DNA from: Kordiimonas aestuarii | GTDB taxonomy: Bacteria > Pseudomonadota > Alphaproteobacteria > Sphingomonadales > Kordiimonadaceae | Direction of reading: 5' to 3' | Assembly: GCF_025574465.1 (NCBI RefSeq) | Contig: NZ_JAOBPP010000016.1 | Coordinates: forward strand, 62,001-126,000 | DNA length: 64,000 nucleotides | Part shown: positions 27,030 through 35,587 of the stretch, piece after piece | Position numbering within the stretch: position 1 is the first letter of the stretch | Layout: each line of letters starts with the position of its first letter | Program-made: the position numbers and the translations under genes | The notes under the pieces: generated by a model | Databases searched by the model: none | The model's input: the letters and a program-made list of their open reading frames with translations, nothing else | Told to the model about the DNA's origin: nothing

Positions 27030-29281
27030 GGTGCCTGCACTGCGGCGAGGCAACAGGGCCCGGGCAGGATTTTTGTTGCCCTGGCTGCGAGGCAGCCCAT
27101 GCCACCACTGCAACCGCGCAAGCGGGCACAGGGTTTTCCCGACTGGCAAGTGAAAGCGAAGACGGGGGGTATACCCTGACCCTGGGCGTTGAAGGCATTC
27201 ACTGTGCCGCCTGCATCCGGCTTATCGAAAATGCCCTGTTGGCCGAAGACGGCGTGAGCCACGCCCGCGTGAATATGACCACAAACCGGGTCAGCATGGC
27301 ATGGCAGGGCATGCGCGACTATGGCGACCATCTGGCGAATACCGTTACCAAACTGGGCTATCGATTGCATTCGCTGGATAAGGCCTCTGATGCTGTGGAC
27401 AATGAAACCCGCTCCCTGTTGCGGGCCATCGCTGTTGCCGGGTTCGCCGCAGGCAATATGATGCTGATATCGGTCGGCTTGTGGTCCACGGACGCCAACA
27501 CCATGGGCATGGCGACGCGGGACCTGTTCCATTGGCTTTCCGCATTGATTGCGTTGCCGACGGTGCTTTATGCAGGCCAGCCCTTTTTCCGGTCCGCGAT
27601 TGCGGTGCTGCGGCAAGGACACACCAATATGGATGTGCCCATTTCAATCGCCGTTACCCTTGCCTGCGGCATGAGCCTTTTTGAAGCCTTCCGGCATGGC
27701 CAGCATGTGTATTTCGACAGTGCGGTCATGCTGCTGTTTTTCCTGCTGATTGGCCGCTATCTGGACGCGCGTGCCAAAGGAAAGGCGCGGCAAACAGCAT
27801 CTGACCTGCTGTCCAGGCTGTCGGGCATGGCCATGGTTTACGATGATGGGCAGGCGGTGCAGGTGCCGATCACGGAACTCAGGGAAGGCATGCTGGTGAT
27901 GGTCGCCGCTGGTGAGAATATTGCCGCAGACGGTATGGTGGAAAAAGGGGTGTCAGAGGCTGACATGTCCCTGATTACCGGCGAGACGATGCCGGAAAAA
28001 ATTGGCCCCGGGAAAGCCGTTTTCGCGGGCACACTTAACCTTTCAACCCCCATTCAGGTGCGGGTCTCCAAGGCAACGGAGCAAAGCCTCCTGAGCGAGA
28101 TCGTGCGCCTGATGGAAGTGAACGAGCAGGGCGGCGCGCGCTATGTGCGGCTGGCTGACAAAGCTGCCAGCCTTTATACACCGGTGGTCCACGCCATGGG
28201 TGCACTGACGTTTGTCGGCTGGTGGCTTTTCATGCAGGCGCCGTGGCAAACCTCGCTTCTTCATGCGGTTACTGTGCTGATCATTACATGCCCGTGCGCA
28301 TTGGGGCTTGCGGTGCCGGTGGTGCAGGTGCTGGCCAGCAGCAAGCTGATGAAAACCGGCATTTTGCTCAAGTCCGGCGATGCGCTTGAAAAACTGGCTG
28401 AGGTGACCACGGTCGTATTTGACAAAACGGGCACCCTGACCGTTGGCTGCCCTGAACTGACAGGAAACGGTTTTCTCAAGTCCGACCTGAGGCTCGCCGC
28501 GTCGCTGGCGGCGCACAGTCGGCACCCGCTTTCCCGTGCGCTGACGGCCGCATATGACGGTGACCTGATAGAGATGAATGTCAGTGAACTGCCGGGCTGT
28601 GGCCTTCAGGCCGAATTTGAAGGCTGGGACATCCGCCTTGGCAGCCGGGCCTGGTGTGGTGACCAAAGCGCCGCCACGAGTGATCACGCGCTTGAGCTTT
28701 GGCTGGCGATTGGCGACGAGGTGCGGGCGCGGTTTGCCTTTTCTGACCGGTTGCGGCCAGACGCAGCGCAGGTGGTCACCGCGCTGAAGGCGCGTTATCT
28801 TGATGTGCGCCTCCTCAGCGGTGACCGGCTTGCTGTGGTGGCCGCAATTGCGGAAGAGGCTGGGATAACCGCTTACCGCGCGGAGATCAGTCCGGTGGAA
28901 AAATGCGACTATCTCAGGACGCTGGCGGATGGCGGTGCAAAAGTGCTGATGGTGGGAGACGGCCTGAACGACGCGCCTGCGCTTGCAGCGGCCCATGTGT
29001 CCATGTCTCCATCGACAGCGATGGATATTACGCAAAACACTGCCGATGTCGTATTCCAGGGGGGGCGGCTTTCCCCGGTTCTTGAGGCCTTTGAGGTGGC
29101 GGATGTATCAATGCGGCTGGTGCGCCAGAATTTTGGCCTGGCCATCCTCTATAACCTTGTTGCCATACCGGTGGCGGTGCTTGGCTATGTCACGCCGCTT
29201 CTGGCGGCAGTGGCCATGTCGGGCTCTTCGCTGGTGGTTATTTTAAACGCGTTCCGCCTGAATCTGGGAAAGGGGCGCTGA
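27026..29281 (+). CDS. ccoI: Copper-exporting P1B-type ATPase for cbb3 maturation
   Basis: A 751-residue heavy-metal ATPase that supplies copper for the CuB site. The N-terminus has a cysteine-rich segment (CLHCGE ... CCPGCEAAH) and an HMA domain with GIHCAACI. Eight membrane helices are expected, with the metal-site CPCALGLAVP. Catalytic motifs are TGETMPEKIG, DKTGTLT (phospho-Asp), SRHPLSRAL (HP motif) and GDGLNDAPAL. It starts at a GTG overlapping the ccoH stop and ends one base into ccoS. Confidence 0.95.
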   Translation: MRCLHCGEATGPGQDFCCPGCEAAHATTATAQAGTGFSRLASESEDGGYTLTLGVEGIHCAACIRLIENALLAEDGVSHARVNMTTNRVSMAWQGMRDYGDHLANTVTKLGYRLHSLDKASDAVDNETRSLLRAIAVAGFAAGNMMLISVGLWSTDANTMGMATRDLFHWLSALIALPTVLYAGQPFFRSAIAVLRQGHTNMDVPISIAVTLACGMSLFEAFRHGQHVYFDSAVMLLFFLLIGRYLDARAKGKARQTASDLLSRLSGMAMVYDDGQAVQVPITELREGMLVMVAAGENIAADGMVEKGVSEADMSLITGETMPEKIGPGKAVFAGTLNLSTPIQVRVSKATEQSLLSEIVRLMEVNEQGGARYVRLADKAASLYTPVVHAMGALTFVGWWLFMQAPWQTSLLHAVTVLIITCPCALGLAVPVVQVLASSKLMKTGILLKSGDALEKLAEVTTVVFDKTGTLTVGCPELTGNGFLKSDLRLAASLAAHSRHPLSRALTAAYDGDLIEMNVSELPGCGLQAEFEGWDIRLGSRAWCGDQSAATSDHALELWLAIGDEVRARFAFSDRLRPDAAQVVTALKARYLDVRLLSGDRLAVVAAIAEEAGITAYRAEISPVEKCDYLRTLADGGAKVLMVGDGLNDAPALAAAHVSMSPSTAMDITQNTADVVFQGGRLSPVLEAFEVADVSMRLVRQNFGLAILYNLVAIPVAVLGYVTPLLAAVAMSGSSLVVILNAFRLNLGKGR

Positions 29282-29463
29282 TGGATATCCTGATTTACCT
29301 GATTCCCATAGCCCTTACCCTCGGCCTTCTGGGGCTTGTCGGCTTTCTCTGGACGATGAAAAACAACCAGTATGATGATCTGGACGGTGCCGCGCACCGC
29401 ATCCTGTTCGACGAAGAAGACGACCTGCCGCCGGGCCCCGGAAACAAAACCGGCAAAGTGTGA
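29281..29463 (+). CDS. ccoS: Cytochrome oxidase maturation protein CcoS
   Basis: A 60-residue single-helix protein with the family pattern: helix PIALTLGLLGLVGFLWTM, then NNQYDDLDGAAHRILFDEEDD. In Rhodobacter CcoS is needed to insert heme b and copper into CcoN. The ATG shares its A with the ccoI stop (TGATG). It ends the operon. Confidence 0.95.
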   Translation: MDILIYLIPIALTLGLLGLVGFLWTMKNNQYDDLDGAAHRILFDEEDDLPPGPGNKTGKV

Positions 29464-29499
29464 CATTCCGCCGCATAGTTTCTTGAAAATACTATAGAA

Positions 29500-29513
29500 T
29501 TGACAATCATCAA
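29500..29513. promoter_or_regulatory. FNR-type box upstream of ompW
   Basis: TTGAC-AATC-ATCAA matches 9 of 10 conserved positions of the FNR consensus. It lies 37 bases after ccoS and 57 bases before the ompW ATG, indicating a separate low-oxygen promoter. Confidence 0.85.
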
Positions 29514-29570
29514 GCCAGATTTCCTCCCTGTTCTGTATCACAGGTCCAGAACAAATTTTGAGGAAAAACC

Positions 29571-30200
29571 ATGCGTATCTCAACCCTGATGAAAGCGTCC
29601 CTTTGTGCCTTTACGGTGCTGACAGCCGCAGCCCCGGCAATGGCAGAAGGCGGCGACAGCCCATGGCTCGTTCGGCTGCGTGCAATCGATGTGGTGCCGG
29701 AAGAAAGCTCCAAAGTTTCTATCGGCGGCGAAGCCAAGGTGAACAGCAGGATCGTACCGGAACTGGATATCACCTATTTCTGGTCCAGAAATGTAGCGAC
29801 CGAGCTGATTTTGGCAACCACCAAACATGATGTGCAGGCCATCGGCACGGCAATCGGCGACGTTGACCTTGGCGACAGCTGGGTGCTGCCACCGGCCCTG
29901 TTGCTGCAATATCACTTCAACCCGGAAGGCGGCGTGAAGCCCTACCTTGGTGCGGGCGTGAACTATACCTTTTTCTATAACACCGATCCTGGCGCGGTGA
30001 CGGATATCGAGTATGAGAACGGTTTTGGCCTTGCGCTGCAGGCCGGTGTGGATTTCCACATCAAAGATAACTGGTATTTCAACGTCGACGCCAAGAAGCT
30101 CTGGCTCAACACCGATGTGTCCATCAATGGCGGCACCGTGACAGCCGACGTAGACCTTGACCCATGGATTTTGGGTGTCGGCTTCGGCTATCGCTTCTGA
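29571..30200 (+). CDS. ompW: OmpW-family outer-membrane barrel
   Basis: A 209-residue eight-stranded outer-membrane channel for small hydrophobic molecules. The signal peptide ends at AAAPAMA. Family features are WLVRLRAIDVVPEESS, the repeated LLQYHFNPEGGVKPYLGAGVNY and the C-terminal WILGVGFGYRF with terminal Phe. A GAGGAAAAACC ribosome site precedes the ATG. OmpW is FNR-induced in enteric bacteria, and the FNR box here agrees with that. Its 3' end overlaps the last 77 bases of the antisense hemN frame. Confidence 0.92.
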   Translation: MRISTLMKASLCAFTVLTAAAPAMAEGGDSPWLVRLRAIDVVPEESSKVSIGGEAKVNSRIVPELDITYFWSRNVATELILATTKHDVQAIGTAIGDVDLGDSWVLPPALLLQYHFNPEGGVKPYLGAGVNYTFFYNTDPGAVTDIEYENGFGLALQAGVDFHIKDNWYFNVDAKKLWLNTDVSINGGTVTADVDLDPWILGVGFGYRF

Positions 30201-31335
30201 CCTTTCCCTGGCGATGCCGATAAAGACAGCCCGCGACACAGTGTATGTCGCGGGTCGTCGCCCGGCCCTTGACCACGGGTGGCTGGCCGGCGGCAAGCGC
30301 ACGCTCATAGTCGCTGGCGACAAGGGTGTTTTGCGCATAGCCTTGCGGCAGCGCGCTGATCGCCGAGATGCCAAATCCGATAAGCGCGTCGGTGGTGTCG
30401 GTCGTATAGCCCTGGAAGTTACGCCTGAGCGTCCGGTCGGACAGCGCCAGCGCCATCTCGTCGGTCGGGCGCACGAAATGGTCCAGCCCGATGGATCGGT
30501 AGCCGCGGCTGGCAAGCCTGCCGGCGCCAGCGTCAAACAGCTTCAGCCGCGCGGCGCCATCCGGCAGCGCATCCTCGTTGATCAGCCGCATGTGTTTTTT
30601 CATCCATGGCACGTGGGCGTAGCCAAAAAGCGCAATCCTGCCGGGGCCAAGCGCGGCGGCAAGATCGACATTTTCTTCCACGTCCGTTGTTGTCTGGTGC
30701 GGCAGGCCATAGAGCAGGTCCATGGTGATCTCATCAATGCCATAGCTTTTGAGCAGTTGCACAGCGTCATAAATCACATGGAAGGGCTGGCGGCGGCCAA
30801 TGGCGCGTTGCACATGCTCGTGGAAATCCTGCACCCCAAGACTGACCCGGTTGACCCCCATTCTGGCATAGGCGGCCACCTTGGCTTCGGTTACCTCACG
30901 CGGGTCAAGCTCAATGGCGACCTCGGCGTCCCTGTCTACCACATAATGCTGGCGGATGGCGGCCATGATACGGGTGAAATCTCGCGGGGACAGCATGCTG
31001 GGCGAGCCGCCGCCAAAATGAATATGTCCGACCGTCTGTCTGCCCGACAGGCGTGCGCGTATCAGCGCTATTTCATCAAGCAGTGTGTCGACATAGGTTG
31101 TCACCGGCTCATATTTGCGTGTCGCTTTGGTGAAACAGCCGCAATACCAGCAAATCTGGCGGCAGTAGGGAATATGGAGATAAAGCGAGAGCGATGCATC
31201 GTCCCGCAGCTCGTTCAGCCAGCTCGTGTAGCTGTCGCCCGTGACCGCGGCCGAAAAATGTGGTGCGGTTGGATAACTGGTATAGCGTGGCACCTTGCCG
31301 TTGCGTTTGAGAAGGGCGTCCTGAAGCGCGCTCAT
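30124..31335 (-). CDS. hemN: Oxygen-independent coproporphyrinogen III oxidase, lacking its C-terminal domain
   Basis: Radical SAM enzyme converting coproporphyrinogen III to protoporphyrinogen IX without oxygen. The core is intact: RYTSYPTAPHF, the cluster motif YCRQICWYCGC, HFGGGSPSML, and MDLLYGLPHQT. Similarity stops at about residue 363 (VVKGRATTRD), where HemN proteins normally continue about 85 residues. Instead the frame enters a hairpin and runs 40 residues with no resemblance to HemN, the last part antisense to ompW. There is no room for the missing domain, so this is a truncation; it may be inactive. The ATG has an AGGAG site. It is divergent from a small gene, with an FNR box between. 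Confidence 0.85.
   Translation of the reverse strand: MSALQDALLKRNGKVPRYTSYPTAPHFSAAVTGDSYTSWLNELRDDASLSLYLHIPYCRQICWYCGCFTKATRKYEPVTTYVDTLLDEIALIRARLSGRQTVGHIHFGGGSPSMLSPRDFTRIMAAIRQHYVVDRDAEVAIELDPREVTEAKVAAYARMGVNRVSLGVQDFHEHVQRAIGRRQPFHVIYDAVQLLKSYGIDEITMDLLYGLPHQTTTDVEENVDLAAALGPGRIALFGYAHVPWMKKHMRLINEDALPDGAARLKLFDAGAGRLASRGYRSIGLDHFVRPTDEMALALSDRTLRRNFQGYTTDTTDALIGFGISAISALPQGYAQNTLVASDYERALAAGQPPVVKGRATTRDIHCVAGCLYRHRQGKVRSDSRSRHPKSMGQGLRRLSRCRH
30230..30254. terminator. Hairpin between the ompW and hemN 3' ends
   Basis: CCCGCGACA (30230-30238) pairs with TGTCGCGGG (30246-30254), a 9-bp perfect stem with 7-base loop. Read on the minus strand it is followed by CTGTCTTTATC, a weak T-rich run; on the plus strand none follows. 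It lies inside the open hemN frame, where HemN homology ends. Confidence 0.55.
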
Positions 31336-31394
31336 CGTTTTCTCCTGTTTATTCTGACCACCTCCAAGGGTAGCGCGTCGCAGGCGCGATTGAA

Positions 31395-31408
31395 TTGACA
31401 GAAATCAA
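31395..31408. promoter_or_regulatory. FNR-type box in the hemN / small-gene divergent promoter
   Basis: TTGAC-AGAA-ATCAA matches 9 of 10 conserved FNR positions. It is 60 bases from the hemN start and 55 bases from the start of the divergent gene, so it could serve either or both. Confidence 0.85.
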
Positions 31409-31462
31409 CTACGGCGCGGTAATTGTATGGTGAAGTGCATGAAAGTTTGCGGAGGAACTTTC

Positions 31463-31822
31463 TTGTCAAAAACCGATGATATATCGCCGGATCAGAGGCG
31501 GCTTGAGCAATATCTGGATATCTGCAACCGGGTTTTGGCCGCGAACCGGGACCGTTTCCCCTATAACCGTATATGGGAAGCAGGAGAGGCCGCGCTCAAG
31601 GGCCGCACAGTCGCCATCGCGCTTGTTGATGACGAACCCAGGGCCAGTTGTGTAGTGAAGCTGAAAGATCATCATATCGAAGCGGCGGAAACAGGGGGGG
31701 CGGCGGGGGACCAGCCACCGGTTTCGCGGCTGAGTACAAGATATATTGATGATGTGCTGGCAAACCCTGAAAAATATATCAAGGACCCGTCGCTTATCGA
31801 CTGGTGCTGGCTGAAGAGGTAG
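31463..31822 (+). CDS. Small unrecognised protein under an FNR-type box
   Basis: A 119-residue protein. The TTG at 31463 is chosen because GGAGGA lies six bases upstream; ATGs at 31427 and 31439 have no ribosome site and would place that site inside the gene. It is soluble, with an N-terminal helical region (QRRLEQYLDICNRVLAANRDRFPYNRIWEAG), a beta segment (GRTVAIALVDDEPRASCVVKLKD), and a C-terminal part ending DPSLIDWCWLKR. I do not recognise the family. Divergence from hemN with a shared FNR box suggests a role under low oxygen. Confidence 0.7.
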   Translation: MSKTDDISPDQRRLEQYLDICNRVLAANRDRFPYNRIWEAGEAALKGRTVAIALVDDEPRASCVVKLKDHHIEAAETGGAAGDQPPVSRLSTRYIDDVLANPEKYIKDPSLIDWCWLKR

Positions 31823-31854
31823 CGCCGGTGCGCCCCGTCCTGCCGTCTGGCGGA

Positions 31855-32598
31855 TTAGTGCATGTCGTCGCAGGGAAACTCGTTTGAGCACGCGCTGCAG
31901 GCAAAATGCGACATGGTTTCAAGGGTCGGGATGATCACCGTCGCGCCCTTCACCGTGATGCCTGTCTCATCTCGAAGCTTGTTCAGGGCTCGCGAAAAGG
32001 TTTCGGACTTCATGCCAAGCCGGGCGGCGATCAGCGATTTGTCATAGGGCAGTTTCAGCTCGATGGGGCCGATATCATCCTGGTGGCACAGCCTGAGCAG
32101 AAAACAACCGATCCGCTGTGACGCGTTCTGGAGTGTCAGGCTTTCAATCTCGCGGGTCTGGCGTTTGCGGTGGCGCGACAGCGAGGTCAGCATCGACAGC
32201 GCCATGCCGTTGTCGTCCGTGATGGCTTTTTTCAGGATTGCATTTGGCAGCCGCAGCACGCGGACATCATCAATGGCCGACGCGCCAAAGGAATGCGCGC
32301 CGTCTTCCAAAATGGCGGTTTCCGCGAAAATATGGCCGCTCGTCACCATGTCAATCACGGCTTCATGGCCATCCAGAGTTTCGCGGAACAGTTTCACCCA
32401 GCCCGACAGCACAATGTAAAAGGCGTCCGCGTCGTCATCCTGAAGGAAGAGTGTCTCACCCTTTTTGAGTGTCTTAACCTGCGCGGCTTGAGAAAAGCTT
32501 TCCAGCAGGGTTTCACTTGCTTTTGAGAACAGGTTTTGGCGTAAGAGTATGGCCTTGGTATCAAGGCGCATCGGGATATGGACGGTATCATGGGCCAT
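31855..32598 (-). CDS. Crp/Fnr-family regulator with FNR-type recognition helix and C-terminal cysteine cluster
   Basis: A 247-residue regulator from the ATG at 32598 (ATG at 32616 and GTG at 32658 are alternatives; none has a strong ribosome site). The effector domain reads LKKGETLFLQDDDADAFYIVLSGWVKLFR. The HTH is KSLIAARLGMKSETFSRALNKL, with the E-x-x-S-R residues that read TTGAT-N4-ATCAA boxes, so it is the likely regulator of the three boxes nearby. The N-terminal cysteines of classical FNR are absent. Instead three cysteines lie in the last 14 residues (CSACSNEFPC: 234, 237, 243), a possible iron-sulfur or metal site. Overall resemblance is to the DNR branch. Confidence 0.88.
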   Translation of the reverse strand: MAHDTVHIPMRLDTKAILLRQNLFSKASETLLESFSQAAQVKTLKKGETLFLQDDDADAFYIVLSGWVKLFRETLDGHEAVIDMVTSGHIFAETAILEDGAHSFGASAIDDVRVLRLPNAILKKAITDDNGMALSMLTSLSRHRKRQTREIESLTLQNASQRIGCFLLRLCHQDDIGPIELKLPYDKSLIAARLGMKSETFSRALNKLRDETGITVKGATVIIPTLETMSHFACSACSNEFPCDDMH

Positions 32599-32697
32599 TG
32601 CATTGGCTCTCGGCATCAGGGTTGAGGGTGGCTTGGGACGGCCAAATGTATCTGCCACAAAATACCGTAAAAATGGTTAATAAAGCAATGGCCGCCG

Positions 32698-34368
32698 CTA
32701 TTTTTCGTACATAAGTTCAACGCTCCCGCCGCCGATGCGGCCTGCGATATCGTTGGCCATGGTACCGTACCGCAAGAGGACACGCTCGCGCCTGACTTTC
32801 ATGGTGTGGGTCAACACCGCATTCTCGATTGTCCATGGTTCCGACGCGACGATGATACCGCCGATCTGCGCATGGCGTTCCAGCCCTGCATTGATTTCGG
32901 CGGTGAGGCGGTAAAGCCTGTCTTCCCGCGTATCGCTGTCGTGCGACAGCGCCAGTTCACTTGGCACCAGTATGACCACCGGCTGCGGCAGGCCGTGGCC
33001 TACAATACAGGCTTGCTCTACGAGTTCAGACTGCTGAAACAAGGTCTCAATGGGGCCGGGGGCGACATATTTGCCCTTGGCGGTCTTGAAGGTCTCCTTC
33101 ACCCGCCCGCGCAGGTAAACATAGCCTTCCTCGTCAATATGGGCGCGGTCGCCGGTATAGACCCAGCCGTCCCGGAAGGTCTCAGTATTTTTGTCCGGCG
33201 CGTTATAATAGCCAAGGCTTATGCCGTGCGCGCGCACCACCAGTTCACCTTCGTCTGTGATCTTCAGTTCCACACCCTTGACCGGTTTGCCGACGGAGCC
33301 GTGCCGTGGCTCGTGGCCGCTTGTGGTGGTGATGGGCAAAATCTCGGTCTGGCCGTAGCCGTCCAGCAGGCTGAGGCCAAAAAGGTCGAACCACTCTTTG
33401 GTGGCGGGCGGCACGGGCGCAGTGGTCGACAGCATGGATTTCACGCTGGCAAGGCCCAGTTTTTCGCGAATGCTGGCGGATACCGCTGCCGCGTTCGGTC
33501 CCATGAGCGCGGCCTTGAGCGCCCCCGCGTCCCCGCCCATGGCCCCGAGCACACCCTGTACCAGCTTTTCCCAGATGCGCGGCACACCGAAGAAATAATC
33601 CGGCTTTGCATAGCCAAGGTCTGACGTGAAAGTCTCCAGCCCCTCGTTGAAGTGGATCACGCCGCCAACCCTGATGGCGTGCAGTTCAATCACCAGCCGT
33701 TCGGCCAGATGCGCCAGCGGCAGGTAGGAGAAGAAGCGCCAGCCGGGCGTGGAGCCTGTCTCTTCCACAAGGCCATCGGTCGCGCGCTTCAGGCTATTCA
33801 GCGAATGCATCACGCCTTTAGGTTTGCCGGTGGTGCCTGAGGTGAAGATGATGGTCGCCACCTCATCGCCGTCCGGCATCGCGGGCAGGGGCAGGCTGTC
33901 ACCTTTCGCGAGAAACGCTTCCCAACTGATGTCACCAAGGCTCGGCTCGACACCGGGCAGGGTGACAACGGTGATGCCCTCGGGCAGATGCTCCCGCACC
34001 TCGGCCCAGTTGGCGCTTTCGCCAAGGAACAAAAGCTCAACTTCGGCAAAATCCAGCACATAGTGGAAGGTCTCGGGCCGCATCGTGGTGAAGACGGGCA
34101 CGGTGACGGCGCCCGCGCGCAGGATGGCCATGTCGGCCATGATCCAGTGCGCGCGGTTTTTCGACAGCACGGCAGCCTTTTTGCGCGCACCGCCAAAATA
34201 GGCGCTGATTGCAGTGGCCGCGCGCTCAATCGTCGCTTTGCCAACCGCCCATGTGTAGACCGTCGGCTCGCCGCCGTGGAGGTCCACAAGCCAAGGCGCG
34301 TCACCCTGCACCGTCGCCCAGTGGGCTATATTTTCAAGCGCATGTCCCGGTGCTGTATGATCTGTCAT
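32698..34368 (-). CDS. Long-chain or terpenoid acyl-CoA synthetase
   Basis: ATP-dependent acyl-CoA ligase of the ANL superfamily, 556 residues. Motifs: P-loop IIFTSGTTGKPKGV, LDGYGQTE, YTGDRAHIDEEGYVYLRGR, and the C-terminal lysine region KTAKGKYVAPGPIE. It is the distal gene of an eight-gene minus-strand cluster that otherwise resembles the atu genes, where an acyl-CoA synthetase (AtuH) activates citronellate or geranate. Activation of a branched or isoprenoid acid here is inferred; the sequence alone only says medium-to-long-chain-type ligase. Confidence 0.88.
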   Translation of the reverse strand: MTDHTAPGHALENIAHWATVQGDAPWLVDLHGGEPTVYTWAVGKATIERAATAISAYFGGARKKAAVLSKNRAHWIMADMAILRAGAVTVPVFTTMRPETFHYVLDFAEVELLFLGESANWAEVREHLPEGITVVTLPGVEPSLGDISWEAFLAKGDSLPLPAMPDGDEVATIIFTSGTTGKPKGVMHSLNSLKRATDGLVEETGSTPGWRFFSYLPLAHLAERLVIELHAIRVGGVIHFNEGLETFTSDLGYAKPDYFFGVPRIWEKLVQGVLGAMGGDAGALKAALMGPNAAAVSASIREKLGLASVKSMLSTTAPVPPATKEWFDLFGLSLLDGYGQTEILPITTTSGHEPRHGSVGKPVKGVELKITDEGELVVRAHGISLGYYNAPDKNTETFRDGWVYTGDRAHIDEEGYVYLRGRVKETFKTAKGKYVAPGPIETLFQQSELVEQACIVGHGLPQPVVILVPSELALSHDSDTREDRLYRLTAEINAGLERHAQIGGIIVASEPWTIENAVLTHTMKVRRERVLLRYGTMANDIAGRIGGGSVELMYEK

Positions 34369-34392
34369 GTCCCGTCCCCCCGCTGATCCGTG

Positions 34393-35577
34393 TTAGCCTT
34401 TAAGCAGTTCCTTCGCGATGATCGACTGCCGCACCTGATTGGTGCCCGCGCCGATCTCGATCACCTTGCCACTGCGGTACAGCCGGTTCACTTCCGTCTC
34501 CCGCATGAAGCCCATGCCGCCGTGGATTTGCACAGCACTATCGAGCACGCGCATCAGCGCGCGGCCAGTGTGCAGCGCCGTCATGGCCGTGCGCATATGC
34601 ACCACGCCACGCCCGCCGCCGCCTTGCTCCAGCTCGTTCACTTCCTTCAGAATCTGGTAGGCGGTGGCGCGCATGGTCTCCACATCCGTATACATGTCCG
34701 CCAGCATGCCCTGTACCAGTTGGAAATGCCCGATGGGTTTGCCGAACTGCATGCGCTCCTTGGCGTAAGCGAGGGTGAGGTCGAGCGCGCGCTGCGCCAC
34801 GCCGATGGTGGAAACACAGAGCAGCACCCGTTCGATATTCAGCCCGCTCATCACCACGGCAACGCCGCCATTCTCAGCGCCCACAAGGTTCTCCGCTGGC
34901 ACACGGCAATTATCGAATACCAGTTCGCCCGTCGGGCTGCCGCGCCAGCCCATTTTATCCAGCTTTTGCGCGACTGAAAAACCGGGAAAATCCTTTTCCA
35001 CAATGAAGGCGGAAATGCCGTGGGCACCTGCTGAAGGGTTGGTTTTGGCGTAAACCAGCAGCACATCCGCGACCGGCCCGTTGGTGATGAACATCTTGCG
35101 GCCGTTCAGCACATAATGGTCACCGTCCCGCGTGGCGGTGGTCGCCATGGAGCCAAGCGCATCGGACCCCGCGCCGGGCTCGGTCAGCCCCAGCGCGCCG
35201 ATGGATTCGCCTTTCACAAAACGTGGCAGGTATTTGGCTTTTTGCGCTTCGTTCGCATTGCGCACGATATTGTTCACACACAGGTTCTCGCTTGAGCCCC
35301 AACTGGCCGACAGGCAGTGGTTCCAGTAGGAAAACGCCTCCGCCACCAGCGCTTGCGAGATGAAATCAAGCCCCGCGCCGCCCAACTCCTCCGGCACGGT
35401 GGTGCCCAGCATGCCAGCGTCCGCCATGGCGCGGTACTCTTTGTCAGGGAACCAGTCCTCGTCATCCATACGCGCGAGCAGGGGGTGCATTTCCCGCTCG
35501 GCATATTTCCACGCGCTGTCATAAAGCGCCTGATGGTCTTCACTGAATCCAAATTCGGCGAGATTAGGCTGCATCAT
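34393..35577 (-). CDS. Acyl-CoA dehydrogenase, isovaleryl-CoA dehydrogenase-like
   Basis: FAD-dependent alpha,beta-dehydrogenation of an acyl-CoA. The ATG at 35577 has a strong AGGGGGAGAG site and gives 394 residues; upstream codons have no homology. Motifs: ALGLTEPGAGSDALG (FAD), QIHGGMGFMRETEV and IGAGTNQVRQ. The last lacks the usual late catalytic Glu, while LNIERV in the middle supplies Glu as in isovaleryl-CoA dehydrogenase, suggesting a branched-chain substrate. It is one of two dehydrogenases in the cluster. A second round of terpenoid oxidation, after side-chain removal, could need it. Confidence 0.88.
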   Translation of the reverse strand: MMQPNLAEFGFSEDHQALYDSAWKYAEREMHPLLARMDDEDWFPDKEYRAMADAGMLGTTVPEELGGAGLDFISQALVAEAFSYWNHCLSASWGSSENLCVNNIVRNANEAQKAKYLPRFVKGESIGALGLTEPGAGSDALGSMATTATRDGDHYVLNGRKMFITNGPVADVLLVYAKTNPSAGAHGISAFIVEKDFPGFSVAQKLDKMGWRGSPTGELVFDNCRVPAENLVGAENGGVAVVMSGLNIERVLLCVSTIGVAQRALDLTLAYAKERMQFGKPIGHFQLVQGMLADMYTDVETMRATAYQILKEVNELEQGGGGRGVVHMRTAMTALHTGRALMRVLDSAVQIHGGMGFMRETEVNRLYRSGKVIEIGAGTNQVRQSIIAKELLKG

Positions 35578-35587
35578 GGCTCTCCCC

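Noticed and set aside
30157..31398. Plus-strand open frame opposite hemN
   Set aside because: Antisense to the radical SAM core of hemN; no recognisable domain.
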